7,135 bases of DNA from Actinomycetes bacterium (GTDB lineage Bacteria; Actinomycetota; Humimicrobiia; Humimicrobiales; Humimicrobiaceae). The DNA lies in contig JAUWCR010000065.1 in assembly GCA_030609215.1 (NCBI GenBank), forward strand, positions 1 through 7,135. The letters are read 5' to 3'. Under the pieces are notes generated by a model. It was not told the origin of the DNA. It ran no database searches and was given only the letters and a program-made list of their open reading frames with translations. The translations under genes were made by a program, and so were the position numbers. This document shows positions 1 to 5,852 of this stretch, piece by piece. Every line of letters begins with the position of its first letter. Position 1 is the stretch's first letter.

Positions 1-1778
1 TCATCATAATACTCATCTGTATCCCCAAGACTTGGAGTACTACTATTTATTATCTGGTAAGGAAAGTAGGTTTGAGGCGTTCTCATAAAACACTCAATAT
101 CAGTAAGTTTTACTGGCCCATTATTTACAAGCCTATATTCAATCTCAACTATAAAGTTGTGTTTTGCTGTAGGAGTTGTGCACAATTCTTTTTCTATAAT
201 TTTTACAGTTTCAGTTACCTCATCACTTTCAACGCCGTCTGAAACAACCAAAGTAACATCATACTCTCCAGGTTCTTCAAACATATAGGAACTGGATTCA
301 CCATCTGAGTAGTAGCTGCCCTCTACTTCCCAGCTGTATTCCAGTTCATCTCTGTCAGGATCAAATGAGGCAACTGCTGAAAAATATACAGGATTTTTTG
401 TCTCATAATAATCTCCGCTGGCTTCATCTCCAAATACATCAATATATGCTTTAGGCGGGTAATTTACATCCTCGTCAGTATCTATAAAAAAACCTTCCTT
501 TTTTGCTGACTCGTCTGATAGACTCACGATTAACATACCGTTAAAACCATCAGCCATATATCCATAATTTCCACTTATAGTTATATCATAAGAATCACCT
601 ATGGTATTTAGACTGTCCACAATAAAAGGACTGGCGCTATCTTCTATGTCAACTACATACAGCCCTCCATCAAGATCTGAAACATAGATAAAATTATCTA
701 TTGCATCAACCTCCCATGCTCCTCCCGGAATTACTACTTTCCCTAAAGCTACAGGATTTAAGCTATCGCTTACATCTATAATCTGGAGATTGCTGTTTTC
801 GTATTTCTCGGTATCAGGATCAAAGATGTTGCTTGATATATACACAAAATTATCCATAGCATACATTCCCCAGGAATTTGAAGGTACTGAAGTCAAGCCA
901 ACTATTGCAGGAGCTTTCTTATCCTTTATATCAATAACATAAAGTTCACTTTCTTCTAAATATTCATCTTCTTCTACATCATACATATTAGTATTTATAT
1001 AGGCAAAATCTCCTTTGACACATACACAGGCTGGAGCACCTGCTACTTCAATTGAACTAACCATTTTGGGAGCAGCCCTATCTTTTATATCTACTATCTC
1101 AAATGCACTTTCTACCTCGTCTTCTCCCCAGATGTTTGTATTAATATAAGCAAAATCTCCATCTATGTATAACCCATATACAGTCTTTTTATTACTCTCG
1201 CCGGTATTATAGTCTCCTATAACTACTGGATTTCTTTCGTCTGATATGTCTACTATATAAAAGCCGCACTCAGTATAATAATCTTCTTCCCCTGTCATCC
1301 AATCAGTATATGAAATATATGCATAGCTGCCATCAACTATAACTATGTTTGCTGCAGTAATCCCAGAACACTTCCCAATAATCTCTGGGTTTCCCTTATC
1401 CCTTATATCTATTATATATAGAACCCCAAGGTCATTTGTAAGATAAGCATATTCTTTTCCCACATCAATATCTATTGCCTGGCCCGGGACCTTTAATGTG
1501 CTTACAAGATATGAGGCTGGAATGCCTGTAAATTCTTCGGGAGGGGTAATTACTTTCTCTGGTTCTTCTTCCTCAGTAACAGGCAGTTTCTCGTCAGGCA
1601 GCACTTTTTCCTCTTCAGAAATATCCTCTGAAATACTCTCCATACCTGAAATTATATTTTTAATAGCTTCGGGTATCAGGCAGCAGGACGTAAAACTAAA
1701 GGCAGAGGCAATAATAAAACTAATAATTACAGCTGTCAGCAATAGTAATTTTAATATTTTAAATCCTTTGATTTTCAT
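1..1778 (-). CDS. Exported lipoprotein with seven LVIVD-type repeats and a PKD-like domain (C-terminus beyond window)
   Basis: The frame is open from ATG at 1778 to the left edge, giving 592 residues with no stop, so the C-terminus is missing. An in-frame TAA at 1800-1802 fixes the longest possible start; the ribosome site there is weak (AAGCAAAGAA). Residues 1-31 are a basic then hydrophobic signal peptide ending in a relaxed lipobox FTSC-C, so the protein is probably lipid-anchored outside the cytoplasm. An acidic E/P-rich linker covers about 45-85. Seven repeats follow, at roughly 100-136, 138-188, 196-242, 246-295, 300-347, 351-388 and 394-421, most with the pattern A-Y-(I/L/V) then hydrophobic-(V/I)-D-(I/V) then NP or AP. 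These are LVIVD repeats, and seven suggest a seven-bladed beta-propeller. Residues 441-527 form a PKD/Ig-like domain (SFDPDRDELEYSWEV, then EYDVTLVVSDG). Residues 540-592 (EYRLVNNGP, then a P-YQII-like stretch) resemble the segment that precedes bacterial transglutaminase-like domains; this last call is an inference. Substrate or partner is unknown. Confidence 0.9.
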   Translation of the reverse strand, partial: MKIKGFKILKLLLLTAVIISFIIASAFSFTSCCLIPEAIKNIISGMESISEDISEEEKVLPDEKLPVTEEEEPEKVITPPEEFTGIPASYLVSTLKVPGQAIDIDVGKEYAYLTNDLGVLYIIDIRDKGNPEIIGKCSGITAANIVIVDGSYAYISYTDWMTGEEDYYTECGFYIVDISDERNPVVIGDYNTGESNKKTVYGLYIDGDFAYINTNIWGEDEVESAFEIVDIKDRAAPKMVSSIEVAGAPACVCVKGDFAYINTNMYDVEEDEYLEESELYVIDIKDKKAPAIVGLTSVPSNSWGMYAMDNFVYISSNIFDPDTEKYENSNLQIIDVSDSLNPVALGKVVIPGGAWEVDAIDNFIYVSDLDGGLYVVDIEDSASPFIVDSLNTIGDSYDITISGNYGYMADGFNGMLIVSLSDESAKKEGFFIDTDEDVNYPPKAYIDVFGDEASGDYYETKNPVYFSAVASFDPDRDELEYSWEVEGSYYSDGESSSYMFEEPGEYDVTLVVSDGVESDEVTETVKIIEKELCTTPTAKHNFIVEIEYRLVNNGPVKLTDIECFMRTPQTYFPYQIINSSTPSLGDTDEYYD

Positions 1779-1844
1779 TTCTTTGCTTATATATTTTATT
1801 TACTCTTATTTATTGTATTAATAAAAATTAGTAAAAACTCCTAC

Positions 1845-2312
1845 TCATAATTTGCGGCCGCAGTAAGGGCAGAAACTAAACTCTTTTTTCATATCTTTTC
1901 CACATTCAGGACACACTGGTTTTTTGGGTATTATATTTTTAGCTCCTTTTTCTACTGCAGAAATCCTTTCTTTTCCAACATCGCTTTCAGTTAGCTCAAA
2001 TTCTTTTTGTAATAATTTTAAAACTGTTACTTCATTCTCAGAAAGCTTGCCATCTTTTGTAAAATTACTATATACCTCCAAATAAAGCTCTACAATATCT
2101 CCCTTATCAAACTTTTTTAAGGTTTCTATTTCATTATCCCTTAATTCTTTGAATATAAATATATTATCCTCAATAGTATCAAATTTTTTATCCAGCATTT
2201 CATCACAATTTTCACAATACGGCGACTCTGTAGAATCAGGTATTAGCTTACCGCATTCTGCACATTTCCTTTTCATTTGAATCTCTTTTTTACCCTCTTC
2301 GTTTTTAGCCAT
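1845..2312 (-). CDS. Small protein with zinc ribbons at both ends
   Basis: This 155-residue soluble protein has two four-cysteine zinc-binding modules: CAEC at 17-20 with CENC at 33-36, and CPEC at 134-137 with CPYC at 148-151. The last ends in the typical zinc-ribbon finish CGRKL. The central part is charged and helical; residues 82-113 (DGKLSENEVTVLKLLQKEF core) resemble the acidic helix-turn segment of TerB-like or EF-hand-like domains, but this is a weak resemblance. No signal peptide is visible, so it should be cytoplasmic. The start at 2312 is preceded by AGAGGGGAA, a better ribosome site than that before the internal Met13. It lies 66 bp upstream of the LVIVD-repeat lipoprotein on the same strand, so the two may be co-transcribed. 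Function is not known; structural, regulatory or protein-interaction roles are all possible. Confidence 0.85.
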   Translation of the reverse strand: MAKNEEGKKEIQMKRKCAECGKLIPDSTESPYCENCDEMLDKKFDTIEDNIFIFKELRDNEIETLKKFDKGDIVELYLEVYSNFTKDGKLSENEVTVLKLLQKEFELTESDVGKERISAVEKGAKNIIPKKPVCPECGKDMKKEFSFCPYCGRKL

Positions 2313-2380
2313 TTCCCCTCTTTTTTCTTAAATTTTTATAATCTTTCCTATCCGCAAGCTTTTATAATTTTTAAATATCA

Positions 2381-2398
2381 ATACTTCTGTAGAAGTAT
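2381..2398. promoter_or_regulatory. Perfect 18 bp dyad, operator-like, in divergent region
   Basis: ATACTTCTGTAGAAGTAT has 8 bp arms that are exact reverse complements around a 2 bp centre. It lies between two divergent genes, 68 bp upstream of the zinc-ribbon start and about 36 bp left of the candidate pcm -35 box. There is no T-run beside it and it lies outside any gene, so a dimeric regulator's binding site is more likely than a terminator. The bound protein is unknown. Confidence 0.4.
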
Positions 2399-2434
2399 CT
2401 AAGTAGCAATATTTAATTCATTTATTTGTCAATT

Positions 2435-2463
2435 TTGATATATTATCACAAAATTTTTAAAAT
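2435..2463 (+). promoter_or_regulatory. Candidate promoter for pcm (TTGATA-17-TAAAAT)
   Basis: TTGATA at 2435-2440 and TAAAAT at 2458-2463 are separated by exactly 17 bp, each one or two bases from the sigma-70-type consensus. The predicted transcript would have a leader of roughly 85 bases before pcm. The whole region is very AT-rich, so chance matches are possible. A perfect TTGACA in the opposite orientation (2427-2432) sits just beside it, but no good -10 follows at the right distance on the minus strand. Confidence 0.45.
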
Positions 2464-2486
2464 TTCTTTTTTTAATCGTTTTTAAC

Positions 2487-2492
2487 TATAAT
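2487..2492 (+). promoter_or_regulatory. Candidate second -10 box (TATAAT) upstream of pcm
   Basis: A perfect TATAAT lies 64 bp before the pcm ATG. The matching -35 position (TTCTTT at 2464-2469) is poor, so this is a weaker candidate than the upstream promoter, or a tandem one. Confidence 0.3.
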
Positions 2493-2556
2493 AAGAATAA
2501 CAAAATAAATGATGTGATTAAATAGCAAGACTTACATAATTTTTACAAAGTTCAAA

Positions 2557-3309
2557 ATGAGTAAAAAAAATAAAATAATTATAATTGCTTCAGTTATTAT
2601 TGTATTAGCCGGTCTCTCGTATTTTCTTTTCTGGTATTTTAGTACCAGAGATAGTGACATGGAGTCCGCCAAAATAACCGACCTGTATAAAATCCCAAGG
2701 GATAGTATGGTTAATGATCAAATCATTGCAAGGGGTGTTAAAGACAAAAAAGTGCTTGATTCCATGAGTGTGGTTCCCAGGCAGGATTTTGTAGATGAAA
2801 GCTTAAAAGGCAGCGCCTATATTGACAGGCCCCTTCCCATAGGTATGGGACAAACTATTTCACAGCCTTATATTGTAGCACTTATGACTGAGAGTTTAGA
2901 GCTTTTGGGTGATGAAAAAGTTTTAGAAATTGGGACTGGCTCAGGGTATCAGGCAGCTGTATTAGCTTATATAGTTGATGAAGTTTACACCGTTGAAATA
3001 ATTCCTACCCTTTACGAGAATTCAAAAGTACCATTGGCTGATTATCCAAATGTTATCCAGAGCAACCATGACGGATATTATGGATGGGAAGAGCATGCCC
3101 CCTTTGATAGGATAATAGTTACCTGCGCACCTGATCATATTCCACAACCCCTGGTAGATCAGCTTGTTGATGGCGGAATTATGGTAATACCTGTTGGTCC
3201 CCCTGGATGGAATCAAGTCCTGTGGAAAGTAATGAAACAGGGTGATGATGTTATTACTGAAAAAATACTTGATGTTATTTTTGTCCCATTAACCCGGGGG
3301 TTTGAATAA
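2557..3309 (+). CDS. pcm: Membrane-anchored protein-L-isoaspartate O-methyltransferase
   Basis: The enzyme family (PCMT, EC 2.1.1.77) transfers a methyl group from S-adenosylmethionine to isoaspartyl residues in damaged proteins, starting their repair. In this 250-residue protein the family signatures are clear: the RPLPIGMGQTISQP segment at 91-104, the SAM-binding motif I LEIGTGSGYQAA at 123-134, the acidic VEIIP at 146-150, DGYYGW at 172-177, PFDRIIVT at 182-189, and the C-terminal FVPLTRG. Unlike typical cytoplasmic PCMTs of about 210 residues, it has an extra N-terminus with a lysine-rich start (MSKKNK) and a hydrophobic helix at about 7-29, followed by acidic linker residues. The positive-inside rule would place the catalytic domain outside the membrane, which is odd for a SAM enzyme. 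The ribosome site before ATG 2557 is weak; a start at Met35 would remove the anchor but has no better site. Its last codons are duplicated at 5609-5689. Confidence 0.93.
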   Translation: MSKKNKIIIIASVIIVLAGLSYFLFWYFSTRDSDMESAKITDLYKIPRDSMVNDQIIARGVKDKKVLDSMSVVPRQDFVDESLKGSAYIDRPLPIGMGQTISQPYIVALMTESLELLGDEKVLEIGTGSGYQAAVLAYIVDEVYTVEIIPTLYENSKVPLADYPNVIQSNHDGYYGWEEHAPFDRIIVTCAPDHIPQPLVDQLVDGGIMVIPVGPPGWNQVLWKVMKQGDDVITEKILDVIFVPLTRGFE

Positions 3310-3322
3310 ATTTTATATAAAA

Positions 3323-3346
3323 AAATTAGTCCTTTGTAGCTAATTT
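3323..3346. repeat. Small AT-rich inverted repeat after pcm
   Basis: AAATTAG (3323-3329) and CTAATTT (3340-3346) are exact reverse complements around a 10-base loop, starting 13 bp after the pcm stop. It could form a weak hairpin and help end pcm transcription, but the stem has one G-C pair and no T-run follows, so terminator function is doubtful. Confidence 0.2.
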
Positions 3347-3405
3347 AGCAAGAGCTAGGTCTTTAAAAATTCCAAATAATTATCTCTATTTATCAATTTA
3401 ACTGA

Positions 3406-3612
3406 ACTACCTGTATAAGATTAAAGGATCATAAACTGATTTTAAAGACACTAGAAAACAAGAAATTTATTGATGGAGAGATAGAAGAAGGGGTGGCTGC
3501 ATGGTGGACTTTAGGAGGATGTGTAACTCTCATCCACAACATTTGACAGTATCTTAAAAAAGCCACAGAAGAATTAAAAAGAAAGGTAGAAATAAGTTTA
3601 ACCAAATCATAG
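3406..3612 (+). pseudogene. Probable decayed coding remnant of unknown family
   Basis: The 380 bp between pcm and the first antitoxin has no intact gene. Within it one frame reads as plausible protein: from 3406 it gives about 46 residues including KKFIDGEIEEGVAAWWTLGG and ending IHNI, then a TGA at 3544-3546. The same frame continues for 21 residues (QYLKKATEELKRKVEISL...) to TAG at 3610-3612. There is no suitable ATG with a ribosome site, and upstream the frame is closed by TGA at 3403. TGA is a normal stop elsewhere in the window and tryptophan is TGG, so recoding is unlikely. I read this as the tail of a former gene with a premature stop. I do not recognise the family. The rest of the gap (3347-3405) shows nothing clear. 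Confidence 0.35.
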
Positions 3613-3630
3613 CCGCATAAAGAACCAAAT

Positions 3631-3659
3631 TTGTAAAGTTAAACTATACGTGATAAAAT
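3631..3659 (+). promoter_or_regulatory. Promoter of the first toxin-antitoxin operon
   Basis: TTGTAA (3631-3636) and TAAAAT (3654-3659) are 17 bp apart. The -10 box overlaps a dyad AATGAGTCATT (3657-3667), and two direct copies of ATACGTG (3646-3652 and 3669-3675) flank it, 23 bp apart start to start. This arrangement fits autorepression by the antitoxin, as in most type II systems; the binding itself is inferred. A strong ribosome site TGGAGGT (3674-3680) follows, 9 bp before the antitoxin ATG. Confidence 0.55.
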
Positions 3660-3689
3660 GAGTCATTAATACGTGGAGGTATATATATC

Positions 3690-3947
3690 ATGCAAAAAAC
3701 AAAATTAACATTATATATTGATAAAGAAATTAGTAAAAAAGCAAAAAAAATTTCCAATTTGTCCGGAAAATCTGTCTCTATTATGGTCAAAGATTATTTT
3801 ATAAGCAGAGAAAAAGAAATAAACAACATTGATATTGACAGCTCAATTAGTAAATGGATTGGCATATTAGAAATATCAAAACCTTATAAAAAACTACGGG
3901 ATGAATTAATAGAAGACAAATTAAAAAAGTATGAAAATATTTCTTGA
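3690..3947 (+). CDS. DUF6364-like ribbon-helix-helix antitoxin
   Basis: This 85-residue protein starts with a short beta-strand (KTKLTLYID, 3-11) followed by two helices (about 13-24 and 28-42) with the SGKSVSIMVKDYF turn, the layout of a ribbon-helix-helix DNA-binding fold. The tail (SSISKWIGILEISKPYKKLRDE, then EDKLKKYE) matches the C-terminal pattern of DUF6364 proteins, where a short G-containing segment and a final helix ending in KYE precede a PIN toxin gene. Family knowledge predicts that the N-terminus dimerises on the operator and the tail blocks the toxin's active site. ATG at 3690 has a strong GGAGG nine bases upstream. The end overlaps the PIN toxin by 17 bp, indicating translational coupling. 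The antitoxin role is inferred from context. Confidence 0.8.
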   Translation: MQKTKLTLYIDKEISKKAKKISNLSGKSVSIMVKDYFISREKEINNIDIDSSISKWIGILEISKPYKKLRDELIEDKLKKYENIS

Positions 3948-4344
3948 TACAAACATTATTTTAGATGTGCTATTTAAAAGAGAGCCATACTTTATACATA
4001 GTGCCAGGGTATGGACATTTGTAAAAGAAGATATCCTTCAGGGTTTCATTTCTGCAATTTCAATAAATAATCTATATTATATTATAAAGAAACTGAGAAA
4101 TCAGAAAATAGCTGCTGCATTAGTAGATGAAATTTTAGATGATTTTTATATTATTCCATTAACCAAAGAAATTTTAAAGCAGGCAAGGACCATAAGCAAA
4201 AAAGATTATGAGGATTCGATCCAGTACTTTTCTGCAATAAATACAGGCTGTGAAGTTTTAATAACAAGAAATAAAAAAGACTTCCTAACTGTTGGAATAA
4301 AAATCTCGTCACCGATGGAATTTTTAAAAACTATTAAAATTTAA
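3931..4344 (+). CDS. PIN-domain ribonuclease toxin (first module)
   Basis: This 137-residue protein is a single PIN domain of the PIN_3 type, the size usual for VapC-like toxins. These are metal-dependent RNases that cleave specific RNAs and stop growth when free of antitoxin. Visible acidic active-site residues are D6 in FLDTNIILD, D95 in DYEDSIQY and D117 in ITRNKKDF. The position that is Glu in many PIN proteins lies in SAISINNLYYIIKK, where Asn residues stand instead, as in a subset of the PIN_3 group. The C-terminus ISSPMEFLK is a common PIN_3 ending. The ATG at 3931 lies inside the antitoxin gene with no clear ribosome site of its own, so translation probably depends on the antitoxin. 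RNA target unknown. Confidence 0.85.
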   Translation: MKIFLDTNIILDVLFKREPYFIHSARVWTFVKEDILQGFISAISINNLYYIIKKLRNQKIAAALVDEILDDFYIIPLTKEILKQARTISKKDYEDSIQYFSAINTGCEVLITRNKKDFLTVGIKISSPMEFLKTIKI

Positions 4345-4454
4345 GTTGAGCCTATGTGCTATCAGCAAGATTAAAAAAACTTTGAAACATCTTTTTTAAT
4401 TCTAGCTTTTGTTTGTTAAGTATTTCTTAGCAGGTTTTATTATATTTAAATCAC

Positions 4455-4463
4455 TGATATAAT
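4455..4463 (+). promoter_or_regulatory. Extended -10 promoter for the PKD/DNRLRE lipoprotein
   Basis: TGATATAAT is a perfect -10 with an upstream TG (extended -10), 43 bp before the chosen ATG at 4507. The -35 region (TTTTAT at 4435-4440) is poor, which extended -10 promoters tolerate. It implies transcription independent of the toxin-antitoxin operon. Confidence 0.45.
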
Positions 4464-4506
4464 CAATCAAAACTTTTCATTAATGACACATTTCTTGGAG
4501 GTTAAC

Positions 4507-5604
4507 ATGAAAAAGAATATACTCTATATATTCATATGCATAATCACCCTAATACTTTTCTTTGGAATAGCTGCTAGCTGTAACTTCTGTGGAATACCAA
4601 TAGAAGTAGGAGAGATGGATGAAACTGAAGATACTGCAAGTAAAGAAGAGACAGACAATCAAGATGCTGCCGCAGTCCGGGAATCAGGAAATGATTCTCA
4701 GGGAGATGACATTGATAACAACACTGATGGACAAGGGCAGGAGCAGCCTCAAGGAGACAATGGAGATAGTAATGAAGGAAACGGAGATAATAATGATCCT
4801 CAGATCATCTCTATTAAACTTTCAGAAGAAGACATCTTTACTGATATAATTTATATAGTAGAAGCAGATGTAACTGATGCTGATGGAGATAATCTCTCGT
4901 ACAGCTGGAGTGTAAATGGTGGCAGTATTTCAGACAATACCAGTAACCCGATGCAGTGGACAACACCCAGAGATCATGGTGATTATATGGTAAATCTTGT
5001 TGTAAATGATGGAAAAGGTGGCCAGGATACCAAAGACAAGAGTGTCTCGGTAGGTCCAACAATAAATTTTGAGATTGAAAGTTTAGAATTGGGGACGGTC
5101 GTTTCTGAAAGTGGCTTTATAGAGGATAGTGCTGGGGAAATACTCCAAGGTGGACCTATTAAAGTTGGAGACTCGGGTGAAGAAGGTAACGGATATCTTG
5201 TAAATCAAGCTATCAGAGGATTTATAAGCTTTGATATTTCGCAATTATTAAGTTTGGAAAGTGCAGTAAAAGAAGCATCTATAAATTTTAATAGATGGGA
5301 AAAGTCAGGAGAACCTTTTGAAAATTTTGGCCATCTTTATATAACCAGAGTCTCCTGGGGTAAAGATAACCTGGTTTCAAATGATTTCAATCTTGGCGGT
5401 TATCCCCTTTGTAGTATCTATGGAGAGGGCAATATAATCTGTAATTCTGAAGATCTTAAGATACAGCTACAGGATGCTATAAATAGTGGCGAAGAACGGT
5501 TCCAGGTTAGATTACATTTTGCTGAATTAAGTGACGGAGATAATATTTCAGATTTACTTATTTTTGAACAGAGTAAAATTATTTTGCATATTAAATTTGA
5601 ATAG
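4507..5604 (+). CDS. Lipoprotein with acidic linker, PKD-like domain and DNRLRE-like beta-sandwich
   Basis: The start is placed at 4507 rather than the in-frame ATG at 4483, because GGAGG (4497-4501) lies five bases upstream and the protein then begins with a classical signal peptide (MKKNILYIFI...). That gives 365 residues. The lipobox AASC puts the lipidated cysteine at 25, so it should be anchored to a membrane outside the cytoplasm. Residues 32-97 are a low-complexity linker rich in D, E, N, Q and G. Residues 98-182 form a PKD/Ig-like domain (DADGDNLSYSWSVNGG, then DYMVNLVVNDGKGG). Residues 190-365 resemble the DNRLRE/CBM96-like beta-sandwich found at the C-terminus of many bacterial lipoproteins: SGFIEDS, RGFISFDIS, EASINFNRW, FGHLYITRVSWG, RFQVRLHF and a final strand IILHIKFE. 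Such modules are thought to bind polysaccharide or stiffen surface proteins; the ligand here is unknown. Confidence 0.87.
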   Translation: MKKNILYIFICIITLILFFGIAASCNFCGIPIEVGEMDETEDTASKEETDNQDAAAVRESGNDSQGDDIDNNTDGQGQEQPQGDNGDSNEGNGDNNDPQIISIKLSEEDIFTDIIYIVEADVTDADGDNLSYSWSVNGGSISDNTSNPMQWTTPRDHGDYMVNLVVNDGKGGQDTKDKSVSVGPTINFEIESLELGTVVSESGFIEDSAGEILQGGPIKVGDSGEEGNGYLVNQAIRGFISFDISQLLSLESAVKEASINFNRWEKSGEPFENFGHLYITRVSWGKDNLVSNDFNLGGYPLCSIYGEGNIICNSEDLKIQLQDAINSGEERFQVRLHFAELSDGDNISDLLIFEQSKIILHIKFE

Positions 5605-5608
5605 TTAA

Positions 5609-5689
5609 GCAAAAAAAGGAAATATTACTGAAAAAATGCTTGATGCTATTTTTGTCCCATTAACTCGGGGGTTAAATAAATTCTTTTAA
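5609..5689 (+). pseudogene. Orphan copy of the pcm 3' end
   Basis: Bases 5623-5671 match 3252-3300 inside pcm at 46 of 49 positions, in the same orientation, 2,371 bp apart. In frame it reads AKKGNITEKMLDAIFVPLTR and on to a TAA at 5687-5689, against ITEKILDVIFVPLTRGFE in pcm; a one-base deletion after CGGGGG removes the original stop. Similarity may reach back in frame to about 5609, just after the lipoprotein stop, while the rest of the methyltransferase is absent. No start codon with a ribosome site lies before it, so it is not expected to make protein. It marks a second pcm copy that was truncated, or the far edge of a DNA insertion at the 3' end of pcm. Confidence 0.85.
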
Positions 5690-5721
5690 TAATTTTCATC
5701 TAAATCTCCTAAATACCTATA

Positions 5722-5747
5722 AATTAGGGGAATTAATTCCCCTAATT
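5722..5747. repeat. Perfect 26 bp palindrome, possible terminator or protein site
   Basis: Two 13 bp arms, AATTAGGGGAATT (5722-5734) and AATTCCCCTAATT (5735-5747), are exact reverse complements with no spacer. Outside lies a second, imperfect pair: TCCTAAATA (5707-5715) against TATTTTGAGGA (5754-5764), separated from the core by 6-base mismatched stretches on both sides. As RNA it would form a firm hairpin between the lipoprotein with the pcm remnant and the next toxin-antitoxin operon. A proper T-run is lacking, so it is either a poor terminator, a cruciform, or a binding site for a dimeric protein. Confidence 0.6.
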
Positions 5748-5787
5748 CCATACTATTTTGAGGAACAAATCAAAAATCACTTAATAC

Positions 5788-5817
5788 TTGACATTATAGA
5801 CTTATATTTGTTATATT
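5788..5817 (+). promoter_or_regulatory. Promoter of the second toxin-antitoxin operon
   Basis: A perfect TTGACA (5788-5793) and TATATT (5812-5817) are separated by 18 bp, the best-matching promoter in the window. The predicted start point is near 5824, leaving a leader of about 29 bases with the ribosome site AGGGTGAG (5840-5847) before ATG 5853. No convincing operator dyad overlaps it. Confidence 0.65.
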
Positions 5818-5852
5818 CTTAGTAAAGAAATATCTTTACAGGGTGAGTTATT

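Noticed and set aside
1498..1821. Plus-strand open frame of 107 codons rich in serine
   Set aside because: It lies antisense to the signal peptide, linker and early repeats of the LVIVD lipoprotein; the poly-serine stretch mirrors the E/P-rich linker on the other strand.
3022..3216. Minus-strand open frame inside pcm
   Set aside because: Shadow of a strongly conserved methyltransferase frame; no domain or start signal.
3544..3546. In-frame TGA as a recoded codon (selenocysteine or tryptophan)
   Set aside because: TGA ends several clear genes here, tryptophan is TGG throughout, and no hairpin typical of selenocysteine insertion follows.
4370..4400. Hairpin ATTAAAAAA / TTTTTTAAT after the first PIN toxin as a terminator
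   Set aside because: The 9 bp stem contains only A-T pairs with a 13-base loop, so it would be unstable; such matches are common by chance in this DNA.
4483..4506. Upstream ATG at 4483 as the lipoprotein start
   Set aside because: The GGAGG at 4497-4501 lies after it and serves the ATG at 4507; the added residues MTHFLEVN would spoil the signal peptide.
4619..5062. Open frames on plus (4619-4849) and minus (4838-5062) strands
   Set aside because: Both lie inside the PKD/DNRLRE lipoprotein gene, in low-complexity or repetitive-codon parts, with no ribosome site or family resemblance.
5418..5612. Minus-strand open frame over the lipoprotein end
   Set aside because: Antisense to the conserved C-terminal beta-sandwich; no ribosome site.
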